A model generated the notes under the pieces. It had not been told where the DNA came from. It saw nothing but the letters and a program-made list of their open reading frames with translations, and searched no databases. The position numbers were made by a program, and so were the translations under genes. A DNA stretch of 21,492 nucleotides, taken from the NCBI GenBank assembly GCA_025936015.1, contig JAICUE010000005.1, positions 1 through 21,492 of the forward strand, given 5' to 3'. Position 1 is the first letter of the stretch, and every line of letters starts with the position of its first letter. Below are positions 1 through 7,514 of this stretch, piece by piece. Source of the stretch: Gemmatimonadaceae bacterium (GTDB taxonomy: Bacteria; Gemmatimonadota; Gemmatimonadetes; Gemmatimonadales; Gemmatimonadaceae).

Positions 1-2564
1 AGTTCGGCTTCGACTATCTGCGCGACAACATGGTGCCGTCGCTCGACCAGCGAGTGCAGCGCGGGCACAACTACGCGATCGTCGACGAAGTGGACTCGGT
101 ACTCATCGACGAAGCGCGGACGCCACTGATCATCTCCGGGCCGGTCGGGGGGGAGAACGACCTCCAGTACCGCGAGCACAACGCCGCGGTCGAGCGGCTC
201 GTTCGCAAGCAGACGGAGCTCGTCAACAACCTGGTAGCCGAGGGCGAGCGCGCGCTCGAGGCGGGCGACAACTCCGCCGCAGCGCTGGCGTTCTATCAGG
301 CGCGGTTGGGCTCTCCGCGGAACAAGCGGCTGCTCAAGGTCATGCAGGAGACCGGGGTAAAGGCGCTCATCCAGCGCATGGAGCTCGACCACATCGCCGA
401 CCGGAAGATGTCCGCGAGCAAGCAGCAGTTCGCCGACCTCGAGGATCAGATGCTGTTCGTGCTCGACGAGCGCGGGCACAGCGTGCACCTCACCGATCGC
501 GGCGCGGATTACATGTCGCCGGAAGATCCGGAGGCGTTCATCCTGCCGGACATCTCGGATGCGGTGCATCGCGCCGAACGGGACACGACCATGTCGGCCG
601 CCGAGCGACTGCAGCGCAAGCGGGAGATCGAACTCGATTACGCGATGAAGAGCGAGAAGCTCAACATCGTGCACCAGCTCCTGCGCGCGCATGCCCTGTA
701 CGAGAAGGACGTCAACTACGTCGTCCAGGAAGGGCAGGTCCTCATCGTCGACGAGTTCACCGGACGCACGATGCCAGGGCGGCGCTGGTCGGAGGGACTG
801 CACCAGGCCGTGGAGGCGAAGGAAGGCGTTCAGGTGAAGGGCGAGACGCAGACGCTCGCCACTGTCACGATCCAGAACTACTTCCGCATGTACGACAAGC
901 TCGCGGGGATGACCGGAACCGCCGAGACGGAGGAGGCCGAGTTCTTCCAGATCTACAAGCTGGAAGTCGCGGTCGTCCCGACGAACAAGCCGATCATCCG
1001 CGAGGACCGCAACGACCTCGTCTTCAAGACGCGGCGCGAGAAGTACAACGCAATCGTCGAGGAGGCCAAGCGGCTCAACACGTTAGGCTTTCCGGTGCTG
1101 ATCGGAACGGTGAGCGTCGAGGTCTCGGAAACTCTCGACCGGCTGTTCAAGCGCGAAGGCCTCAAGCCTAACGTCCTGAACGCGAAGTACCACCAGCGCG
1201 AAGCCGAGATCGTCGCCGAGGCTGGCCGGCGCGGCGGGATCACGATCGCGACGAACATGGCCGGCCGCGGAACCGACATCAAGCTCGGCGAAGGCGTCCG
1301 TGAATCGGCGCCATCGACGATGAAGGATGCCGAGGGCAAGGACGTCGAAGTCATCGAGATCGGCGGCCTTCATATCATCGGTTCGGAGCGGCACGAGTCA
1401 CGACGCATCGACCGCCAGCTGCGCGGTCGCGCCGGTCGCCAGGGAGATCCAGGCGCATCGCAGTTCTTCCTCTCGCTCGAGGACGACCTGATGCGTCTCT
1501 TCGGGTCGGAACGGATCGCCAAGCTGATGGACCGGATGGGCGCGCAGGAGGGAGACGTCCTCACGCACCCGCTGATCACGCGGTCGATCGAGCAGGCGCA
1601 GAAGCGCGTCGAGCTGCAGAACTTCCAGAGCCGCAAGCGGCTCCTGGAATACGACGACGTGATGAATCAGCAGCGAGAGGTGATCTACTCGCTGCGGTCG
1701 TTCGCGCTCGAAGGGGGCGAGGAGCTGAAGGGCGAAGCGCAGACGATGTTCGACAAGGCGTTGCGCAAGCGCGTCGAGGACGCGATCGCCCTGGCGAAGG
1801 AAGATGGCATCTGGGACGTGGAGCTGTTGAATCAGGATCTCCTGATGCACTACATGCTCGTCGTCCCGGAGTTCGCGAACCCGGAGACGGCGCCGAGCGA
1901 CCGCGAGAGCGCAGTCGACGCGACGCTCGGCGCGGGACGGAAGGCGTTCGAGGAAAAGCTCGTCTCGGTTGCGCCGCACTCGAACGATTTCCTGCGCTTC
2001 GTGATGCTGAGCGTGCTCGATGAGAAGTGGAAGGACCATCTGCACGATCTCGATCAGCTTCGCAATGCGATCGGCTACCGGTCGTGGGGACAGAAGGATC
2101 CGCTCGTCGAATACAAGGAGGAGGCGTACTCGATGTTCGTCGAGCTCATGGCGGACATCTATCACACCTTCACTGAACGGCTCCTGAAGATGCAGATCGT
2201 CATTCAGGAGGCTCCCCCGCCGATGCCGCCACCGCCGCCGCGCGCACCGACAAAGCGTTATGACGCGATGGGAGTCCTTCGGGACATCAACGAGCCGGAC
2301 GAACCGACCGGCACCGAGGAGACGCTCGACGTCGGACCTGGTGAGGCGCCGGCTGACGAAGTCGTCGCGCGGCAGGATCCGTTGATCGTCGGCTCCGGAC
2401 GTGCGCGTCCACTCAGCTCGTTAGGCACGGGGATGAGTGGCGGAACCGACGGAAACGGGAAGGGGAATGGAAAAGGCCCGGACTGGGAGTCGGTTGGGCG
2501 AAACGATCCGTGTCCCTGCGGTTCAGGAAAGAAGTTCAAGAAATGCCACGGCGCACGGGTGTAG
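1..2564 (+). CDS. secA: Preprotein translocase ATPase SecA (5'-truncated by window edge)
   Basis: SecA is the cytosolic motor ATPase that drives unfolded preproteins through SecYEG. The reading frame is open to the left edge: the codons before the ATG at 30 read FGFDYLRDN, the usual SecA context, so that Met is internal and the N-terminal part with Walker A lies outside the window. Numbering from it, DEVDSVLIDEARTPLIISG (Walker B/DEAD region) is at 19-37. MAGRGTDIKLGEG and RQLRGRAGRQGDPGASQF of the second nucleotide-binding domain follow, then the helical scaffold/wing region. A Pro-rich linker (PPPMPPPPPRAP) and a Gly-rich stretch lead to a C-terminal CxCx8CH zinc motif (CPCGSGKKFKKCHG), which binds SecB or ribosomes in known SecA. 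Residues of about 60-135 form an extra helical segment seen in FCB-type SecA. Three GTTAGGC words lie inside. Identification is certain; only the start is missing. Confidence 0.98.
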   Translation, partial: FGFDYLRDNMVPSLDQRVQRGHNYAIVDEVDSVLIDEARTPLIISGPVGGENDLQYREHNAAVERLVRKQTELVNNLVAEGERALEAGDNSAAALAFYQARLGSPRNKRLLKVMQETGVKALIQRMELDHIADRKMSASKQQFADLEDQMLFVLDERGHSVHLTDRGADYMSPEDPEAFILPDISDAVHRAERDTTMSAAERLQRKREIELDYAMKSEKLNIVHQLLRAHALYEKDVNYVVQEGQVLIVDEFTGRTMPGRRWSEGLHQAVEAKEGVQVKGETQTLATVTIQNYFRMYDKLAGMTGTAETEEAEFFQIYKLEVAVVPTNKPIIREDRNDLVFKTRREKYNAIVEEAKRLNTLGFPVLIGTVSVEVSETLDRLFKREGLKPNVLNAKYHQREAEIVAEAGRRGGITIATNMAGRGTDIKLGEGVRESAPSTMKDAEGKDVEVIEIGGLHIIGSERHESRRIDRQLRGRAGRQGDPGASQFFLSLEDDLMRLFGSERIAKLMDRMGAQEGDVLTHPLITRSIEQAQKRVELQNFQSRKRLLEYDDVMNQQREVIYSLRSFALEGGEELKGEAQTMFDKALRKRVEDAIALAKEDGIWDVELLNQDLLMHYMLVVPEFANPETAPSDRESAVDATLGAGRKAFEEKLVSVAPHSNDFLRFVMLSVLDEKWKDHLHDLDQLRNAIGYRSWGQKDPLVEYKEEAYSMFVELMADIYHTFTERLLKMQIVIQEAPPPMPPPPPRAPTKRYDAMGVLRDINEPDEPTGTEETLDVGPGEAPADEVVARQDPLIVGSGRARPLSSLGTGMSGGTDGNGKGNGKGPDWESVGRNDPCPCGSGKKFKKCHGARV

Positions 2565-2641
2565 CGGCGGTACAGCGCACGGCGTGCTCGCTGGAGCCTT
2601 CGGCGAAACGAGGCAAAATCAGCGACATGCGGCTGGATTCG

Positions 2642-2680
2642 CACGGACGGCGGCCACGGGGTGGCCGCCGTCCGTGTTTG
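2642..2680 (+). terminator. Strong hairpin terminator after secA
   Basis: A perfect 16-bp inverted repeat (CACGGACGGCGGCCAC at 2642-2657, its complement at 2661-2676) with a 3-base GGG loop is followed only by a short TTT. It starts 77 bases after the secA stop and precedes radC on the same strand. The stem is far longer than needed and the U-tract is weak, so it may act as a rho-independent terminator or as an mRNA 3'-end stabiliser. The same design, long GC stem and poor T-tract, recurs after ssb. Confidence 0.8.
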
Positions 2681-2766
2681 CGGGGATGCGGGTCAATGTG
2701 CGGGCGGATGATGACGGGAGAGGCGCCCCGGCGCGCCAAGTTCGGGGCACGATGTTCTCCGCTGGC

Positions 2767-2786
2767 GGTATCATCTTTGTGATACC
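2767..2786. promoter_or_regulatory. Inverted repeat upstream of radC, candidate operator
   Basis: GGTATCA (2767-2773) and TGATACC (2780-2786) form a perfect 7-bp inverted repeat separated by TCTTTG, 22 bases before the radC GTG start. It is AT-rich against a GC-rich background and includes TATCAT (2769-2774), which could be a -10 element. It could be a dimeric regulator site over the radC-rel promoter or a small leader hairpin. The rest of the 244-base gap between secA and radC holds the secA terminator and nothing else I recognise. Confidence 0.4.
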
Positions 2787-2808
2787 CTCCTCTTGTCCTT
2801 GAGCGAGC

Positions 2809-3498
2809 GTGCAAGAAACGTTATCACTCCGAGAGCTGCCGCAGTTCGACCGTCCGCGCGAGCGGCTGAAGCACCTCGGCGCCCAGGCGCTGAGCTCCGC
2901 CGAGTTGCTGGCGATCGTACTCGGGAGCGGATCGCGGGGCCGGTCGGCGCTGCATGTGGCGCAGGACGTGCTCGCCTCGGCAGGAGGATCGCTGCGACGA
3001 ATCAGCGCCCAGCCTGTCGCCGCGCTGACGACGCACGGCGGAATCGGGACGGCGAGAACCGTCGCCGTGCACGCAGCGTTAGAGTTGGGCCGGCGGATGG
3101 CGAGCGAGCTGCGCGACGAAGGCGCACCGGTGCGATCGCCGGCGGATGTGTATGCCGTTTTTTCGCCGAGGCTGGAAGACTTACCCGTGGAGGAGTTTCA
3201 CGTGGCGGTGCTCGATGCGCAACACCGGATGGAGCGTGACATCACCGTCACGCGCGGCATCCTGAACTCCTCGCTGGTGCATCCGCGCGAGGTGTTCCGC
3301 GAGGCGATCGCGGAGCGCGCGGCAGCGATCATCCTCGTGCACAACCACCCGAGCGGGGATCCGACGCCGTCGAGCGATGACCGCATGGTGACGGAGCAAC
3401 TCGTCGCCGCAGGCAGGCTCCTCGACATTCCGGTGCATGACCATGTGATCATCGGGCGCGGGCGCTACACCAGCTTCGCGCAGGCGGGAATGCTGTGA
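2809..3498 (+). CDS. radC: RadC family JAB/MPN domain protein
   Basis: RadC-family protein of 229 residues, the usual family length. The N-terminal part (ERLKHLGAQALSSAELLAIVLGSG) is the helix-hairpin-helix-like RadC N domain. The C-terminal JAB1/MPN+ domain carries the metal-binding JAMM signature HNHPSGDPTPSSDD at about residues 177-190, with an upstream Glu in the VEEFHVAVLD strand, so the metalloenzyme-like site looks intact. The name comes from an old radiation-sensitivity phenotype that was later reassigned; the real function is unsettled, so a repair role should not be assumed. The start is GTG at 2809, the only in-frame start giving the typical MxxxSLRELP opening; no clear Shine-Dalgarno precedes it. 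The stop overlaps the rel GTG start by 4 bases (GTGA), implying co-translation. Confidence 0.93.
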   Translation: MQETLSLRELPQFDRPRERLKHLGAQALSSAELLAIVLGSGSRGRSALHVAQDVLASAGGSLRRISAQPVAALTTHGGIGTARTVAVHAALELGRRMASELRDEGAPVRSPADVYAVFSPRLEDLPVEEFHVAVLDAQHRMERDITVTRGILNSSLVHPREVFREAIAERAAAIILVHNHPSGDPTPSSDDRMVTEQLVAAGRLLDIPVHDHVIIGRGRYTSFAQAGML

Positions 3499-5669
3499 CA
3501 GTGCCGGTGAGGGACCTGACGATTCCCGGATGGGGACCGGCCGCGGAGCTGCCGGAGCGGCTCGACCGCGAACTGCTCGCTCGTGCGTACCGCTTCAGCG
3601 AGAAGGCGCATTTCGGACAGACGCGCCGCTCGGGCGAGCCGTACGTCACGCACTGCGTCGAGGTCGCGAAGATCCTTGCCGAGCTGCAACTCGATACGGT
3701 GACCGTCGCGAGCGGCCTGATTCACGACGTTGTCGAGGACACGGCGATCACGGTTGCGGACGTCGAGCGTGAGTTCGGCGCGGAGATCGCGGCGATCGTC
3801 GACGGGCTGACGAAGATCGCGAGCCTGCCGTTCGGTACCTCGCAGGAACGGCAGGTCGAGAACTACCGCAAGCTGCTGCTGTCGATCGCCAAGGATGCAC
3901 GGGTCATCCTGATCAAGCTTGCCGACCGTCTCCACAACATGCGGACGCTCGAGCACCTCCCGCCCGAGAAGCGGGTGCGCATCGCCCTCGAGACGCGGGA
4001 CCTCTACGCGCCGCTCGCGCACCGTTTCGGAATGGCGCGCGTCCGATGGGAGCTCGAGGATCTCGCGTTCAAGCACATCGAGACCGAGGAGTACAAGAAG
4101 CTGGCGAAGCTGGTCGCGCAGAAGCGCGGCGAGCGCGAGACACTGATCGCCAGGCTGCGCGAACCGCTGGAAAGCGAGTTGAAGCGGGCGGGAATCAAGA
4201 ACGTCGAGGTGACCGGCCGGCCGAAGCACCTCTGGTCGATCTACAAGAAGATGAAGCAGCGCGACAAGCCGTACGAGGAAATCTTCGACCTGCTCGCGAT
4301 CCGCGTCCTCGTCGATTCCGTCCCCGACTGCTACCATGCGTTAGGCGTGATCCATGACGGCTGGACCGCGGTGCAGGAGCGGATCAAGGACTACATCGCG
4401 CAGCCGAAGTCCAACGGCTATCAATCGCTGCATACGACGATCTTCGGTCCTGGGCGCCATCTCTTCGAGATTCAGATCCGGACGCGCGGGATGCACCGCA
4501 CCGCCGAGTACGGGATCGCCGCGCACTGGCTGTACAAGGGCACCGACAAGAGCTCGGAGGAGCTCGACCGCCACCTGATCTGGTTCCGTCAGGTGCTCGA
4601 GCTGCAGCTGGACGCCAAGACCCCCGACGAGTTCCTCGAATTCCTGAAGCTGGATCTCTATCAGGACGAGATCTTCGTGTTCACGCCCACCGGCGACGTC
4701 ATCCAGCTCCCGAAGGGCGCGACGTCCATCGACTTCGCGTTTGCGGTGCACACGGAGCTCGGCCTCCACATCGCCGGCGCGAAGATCAACGGCAAGATCG
4801 CGCCGCTGTCGCGGGAGCTGAAGAACTCCGACACCGTCGAGATTCTTCGAAGCCCGCTCAAGAAGGCGAGTCGCGATTGGCTCGCACACGTCCGGACGGG
4901 CCGCGCGCGCCACAAGATCAGGCAGTGGCTCCGGCACGAAGAGCAGACGTCGTCGACCAAGCTCGGGCGCGACATGCTCGATCGCGAAGTACGCCGCCGT
5001 AAACTCGACAAGCCGGACGACGCGATGCTCGTCGGCGCGGCGAAGGAACTCGGCCTCACGGATTCGCAGCACCTGCTCGCGTCGTTAGGCCAGGGCGACA
5101 TCGATATTTCGCGCGTGCTTCGGCTGCTCTATCCCGATGTCGCCGCCGCACACGAGACGCCGCCGGAGCAGGGCGTCATCGAGAAGATCGTCGACCGTGT
5201 CCGCGGCGTTCCGCGCGGCGTCCGGATCCAGGGTGTCGATGGGCTGATGGTCCGCTACGCGCAATGCTGCCAGCCGGTGCCGGGTGATGCGGTGACTGGT
5301 TATGTAACGCGCGGCCGAGGCGTGAGCATCCACCGCGCCGACTGCCCGAACCTGTTGCTGCTGGAGCACGAACCGGAACGGCGGCTCGAGATCGAGTGGA
5401 AGGAGCGTGAAGGCGAACGCTTTCTGGTCAGGCTCCTCCTCGAAGGGAACGACCGGCGCGGGCTCTACGCGGACGTGGCGTCGGCGGTCAGCGCGACGGG
5501 AACCGACATTCGCGCGATGGAACTGAAAGCACTCGACGCGAAGGCGATCGGTTCGATGCTCGTCGAAGTCGAGAACCTAAGCCACCTCGAGAAGATCATG
5601 CGCGCGGTTCGGAAGGTGAAAGGGATCAGCGACATCGCGCGCCGGGACAATGTCGGGGGCGAGGAGTGA
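3495..5669 (+). CDS. relA/spoT: Bifunctional (p)ppGpp synthetase/hydrolase Rel (RelA/SpoT)
   Basis: Stringent-response enzyme of 724 residues that makes (p)ppGpp from ATP and GDP/GTP and also hydrolyses it. The N-terminal HD hydrolase domain is intact: THCVEVAKIL and GLIHDVVEDT, with the His-Asp pair at residues 77-78. The synthetase domain follows with YKKMKQRDKPYEEIFDLLAIR, RIKDYIAQPKSNGYQSLHTT and EIQIRT. The RIKD at about residue 295 fits the RxKD loop of bifunctional Rel enzymes rather than the acidic loop of RelA-only enzymes. Then come TGS (IFVFTPTGDVIQLPKGATSIDFAFAV), a zinc-finger-like segment (YAQCCQPVPGDAV and HRADCPNL) and a C-terminal ACT domain (LLLEGNDRRGLYADVASAVS). The GTG start overlaps the radC stop by 4 bases. 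Whether the organism has further relA/spoT copies cannot be seen here. Confidence 0.96.
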   Translation: MTVPVRDLTIPGWGPAAELPERLDRELLARAYRFSEKAHFGQTRRSGEPYVTHCVEVAKILAELQLDTVTVASGLIHDVVEDTAITVADVEREFGAEIAAIVDGLTKIASLPFGTSQERQVENYRKLLLSIAKDARVILIKLADRLHNMRTLEHLPPEKRVRIALETRDLYAPLAHRFGMARVRWELEDLAFKHIETEEYKKLAKLVAQKRGERETLIARLREPLESELKRAGIKNVEVTGRPKHLWSIYKKMKQRDKPYEEIFDLLAIRVLVDSVPDCYHALGVIHDGWTAVQERIKDYIAQPKSNGYQSLHTTIFGPGRHLFEIQIRTRGMHRTAEYGIAAHWLYKGTDKSSEELDRHLIWFRQVLELQLDAKTPDEFLEFLKLDLYQDEIFVFTPTGDVIQLPKGATSIDFAFAVHTELGLHIAGAKINGKIAPLSRELKNSDTVEILRSPLKKASRDWLAHVRTGRARHKIRQWLRHEEQTSSTKLGRDMLDREVRRRKLDKPDDAMLVGAAKELGLTDSQHLLASLGQGDIDISRVLRLLYPDVAAAHETPPEQGVIEKIVDRVRGVPRGVRIQGVDGLMVRYAQCCQPVPGDAVTGYVTRGRGVSIHRADCPNLLLLEHEPERRLEIEWKEREGERFLVRLLLEGNDRRGLYADVASAVSATGTDIRAMELKALDAKAIGSMLVEVENLSHLEKIMRAVRKVKGISDIARRDNVGGEE

Positions 5670-5726
5670 CGCGAGGCTGCAGTGGCGCGTGAGCTATCCG
5701 AGGTTGTGCCCACGTCGTACCGCTGC

Positions 5727-6584
5727 CTAACGCCTGGTCGCCGCACTGGCTGCAGCGGCTCCCTGCAGGGCGCCGAGCATCCCGAGCACCGTGTTCACTC
5801 CCATCGCTTCGGCAAGCAGCGCTTTCCACAGCCGCGACTGGCGACGCTCGATGATCCAGCTCCAGGGCGGAAGCTGGCGCCAGGTCGCGATGAACGCGCC
5901 GCGCAGCGTGCGCTTCCGGAACCCGTTCGCGTTGCGGAACCATCCTGATTCGCACGCCCACCGCTCACTCTCGGCGGTGATCCGCCGCTGATACGCGACC
6001 GGATCGCCGATCCGCTGCTGGACCGGGTTCATTCTGACCCGCTTGACGTGAGCGACGTGAATTTTCAGCAGCATCGCGGCGTCGTCTTCCGGAATCCGAA
6101 CCACCGAATCCTGCGGCTTGTCGGGAAACCCGGGCGCGCCGGTATTGCCGATCGTAAAGACCCGGTTTCCCATTGGCCCGCGCGACTCGTAGCCGGCATA
6201 CGCGCGGAAGAGACTGACGATCGCGCCGTCCCTTACCCGGAACGACGCCATGACCGTCGCTACCGTGGTGAGTGCGCTGTCTTCGTAACGCTGGAGATAG
6301 AGGCGCGCGGTCTTGCCGGAATCGACGATCGGCGGCGTCGGCGTGAAGCCGAGTGGCGCAAGCTCATCCCGGAACTTCCCGAGGACCGCCTGCGCCTCCG
6401 ATGGAAGCTCGGCGTCGTTCGCGACGAGTCGTGGCGCGGACTCGCCGACGGGGAACTGTTTCTTCAGCAATCGGATCGGGACGAGCCAGTAACGTCGCAG
6501 CAGGTAGATCACGACGATCGCCGCAACGGCGGCGAGGAGTCGCGGATCGCGGGCGAATACCGGCATGGGCGGAAAGCTCGTCAT
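5727..6584 (-). CDS. Membrane-anchored protein of unknown function, WRQLPPW motif (second of pair)
   Basis: Unrecognised protein of 285 residues. The N-terminus has one hydrophobic helix (about residues 15-32, RLLAAVAAIVVIYLL) followed by basic RRYW, so the bulk is probably soluble and tethered to the inner membrane; there is no cleavable signal. A DELAPLGF segment sits near residue 80, and GAFIATWRQLPPW ends at residue 241. The last 20 residues are small and hydrophobic. The protein upstream in the same minus-strand unit has the same plan and the same two motifs (QLAALGF, GAFLIGWRQLPPW), so the two are paralogs from a tandem duplication. The start ATG overlaps the stop of that gene by 4 bases (ATGA). 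The stop codon TAG is itself part of a GTTAGGC word. It converges on rel with 57 bases between the stops and no obvious hairpin. I assign no function. Confidence 0.85.
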   Translation of the reverse strand: MTSFPPMPVFARDPRLLAAVAAIVVIYLLRRYWLVPIRLLKKQFPVGESAPRLVANDAELPSEAQAVLGKFRDELAPLGFTPTPPIVDSGKTARLYLQRYEDSALTTVATVMASFRVRDGAIVSLFRAYAGYESRGPMGNRVFTIGNTGAPGFPDKPQDSVVRIPEDDAAMLLKIHVAHVKRVRMNPVQQRIGDPVAYQRRITAESERWACESGWFRNANGFRKRTLRGAFIATWRQLPPWSWIIERRQSRLWKALLAEAMGVNTVLGMLGALQGAAAASAATRR

Positions 6585-7399
6585 GCGGACCTCGCGAGGG
6601 GCGCGTCGATGGGAACGCGCGCTTCCAACTCAGCGAGGCGGCGCCGCGCCTTCGAGGCGGCGATCTCCTTCCATGGGGGCAGCTGGCGCCAGCCGATCAG
6701 GAACGCGCCTTTCGCCGTCAACCGTATGGTCGCGCCGTCGCTTCCGCTGCGTCGAGCGTAGCCGCGCGCGACCATGTTCTCGGTGCTGATTGCCCACTCC
6801 GATTCGACGAACGCGGCCTGGCCCCCGAGGGCGGGCGCCCCGCGGCGCCGGCCCCCCGAATCAGCGACTCGTATCGCGTGCAACCGGTACAGTTGCGCGA
6901 GATCCATCATCGCGGGAGCGCTGAACGCCGTTCTTCCGCCCGCGCTCGGGATACCCGAAGCGCTCACCGCGTTCGAGGTTATGGTGCGCGCGAAGTTTCT
7001 CGTCTGGCTGTGGAAGCTGGTCCAGTTGCGGCGAATCACCTGCTGCTCGGTCTTCCGGACGAGGACCCACGACTCGGCCAGGTCGCCGTTAGGCGCCTCC
7101 CCGATTATCGCGAACGCAACGGAATTTTCCGCCGTTGGAGCGCGGAGGGGCGACCCGGTCACGAAGCCGAGCGCCGCCAGCTGGGACGCTGCGTCCTGCA
7201 GCGCCGGCGCCACGTCGGCCTCGATCTGACTGACGACGTCGAGCGAGAGCAGTGCTGACGCCTCGAGACGCGCAGGCTGCTTGTGAGTAGCCAGGGAAAG
7301 CAGCGGTCCACCCACATACAGAAGTGCGATCAGCGTGAGCGCGATCGCTCCGATCTGTAGCATATTCGTACCGGCAAGCGCCGTGATCGCGAAGGACAT
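6581..7399 (-). CDS. Membrane-anchored protein of unknown function, WRQLPPW motif (first of pair)
   Basis: Unrecognised protein of 272 residues, first gene of a two-gene minus-strand unit divergent from uvrB. A hydrophobic helix (about residues 13-37, MLQIGAIALTLIALLYVGGP) gives an N-terminal membrane anchor without a clear cleavage site. DAASQLAALGF near residue 75 and GAFLIGWRQLPPW ending at residue 243 match the downstream partner; WAISTENMVARGYARR just before may be a small DNA-binding-like or structural helix pair, but I see no named domain. The C-terminus is short and charged (KARRRLAELEARVP). It has one GTTAGGC word read as A-P-N-G on this strand. The ATG at 7399 is chosen because the hydrophobic helix follows at the usual distance; no strong Shine-Dalgarno is visible. 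Base composition matches the neighbours, so I see no sign of recent transfer. Confidence 0.85.
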   Translation of the reverse strand: MSFAITALAGTNMLQIGAIALTLIALLYVGGPLLSLATHKQPARLEASALLSLDVVSQIEADVAPALQDAASQLAALGFVTGSPLRAPTAENSVAFAIIGEAPNGDLAESWVLVRKTEQQVIRRNWTSFHSQTRNFARTITSNAVSASGIPSAGGRTAFSAPAMMDLAQLYRLHAIRVADSGGRRRGAPALGGQAAFVESEWAISTENMVARGYARRSGSDGATIRLTAKGAFLIGWRQLPPWKEIAASKARRRLAELEARVPIDAPLARSA

Positions 7400-7455
7400 G
7401 GCCCGGGGGGCTGAAGGATCGCGTCGTGCATCGAATGGACGGGCTCGCTACGCGC

Positions 7456-7472
7456 CTCGTCACGCTGACGAG
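7456..7472. promoter_or_regulatory. Inverted repeat in the uvrB divergent promoter region, candidate operator
   Basis: CTCGTCA (7456-7462) and TGACGAG (7466-7472) form a perfect 7-bp inverted repeat around CGC. It lies midway in the 115-base gap between the divergent minus-strand pair and uvrB, 34 bases upstream of the uvrB -10-like box. The geometry suits a dimeric repressor or activator. It does not match the E. coli or Bacillus LexA box consensus, so an SOS role is only a possibility. Confidence 0.4.
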
Positions 7473-7506
7473 TGGCCTACACCGAACAAACGCCGGGCTG
7501 AAGTGC

Positions 7507-7512
7507 TATATT
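7507..7512 (+). promoter_or_regulatory. Candidate uvrB -10 element, possibly giving a leaderless mRNA
   Basis: TATATT stands out in GC-rich sequence just before uvrB. Its distance to the ATG at 7521 is 8 bases, about where transcription would start, and no Shine-Dalgarno precedes either ATG (7515 or 7521). This suggests a leaderless transcript starting at the second ATG. I see no convincing -35 box. Confidence 0.4.
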
Positions 7513-7514
7513 GA

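Noticed and set aside
2642..2676. Long inverted repeat after secA as an insertion-sequence end
   Set aside because: It is a compact hairpin with a 3-base loop, no transposase or target duplication is nearby, and a similar hairpin follows ssb. A terminator explains both.
2437..2802. Plus-strand frame running from secA into the secA-radC gap
   Set aside because: It overlaps the conserved SecA tail in another frame, crosses the terminator hairpin and has no family motif.
3078..3084. GTTAGAG in radC as another copy of the repeated word
   Set aside because: It differs at a core position (GAG for GGC). I counted only exact matches.
3465..4337. Minus-strand open frame of 290 codons opposite rel
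   Set aside because: It is a mirror of the high-G+C coding strand: it is Arg/Leu/Asp-rich, has no recognisable motif and lies wholly opposite a conserved gene.
5574..5583. AACCTAAGCC in rel as a copy of the word
   Set aside because: It reads TTAGGT on the reverse strand with a different flank and is not an exact match.
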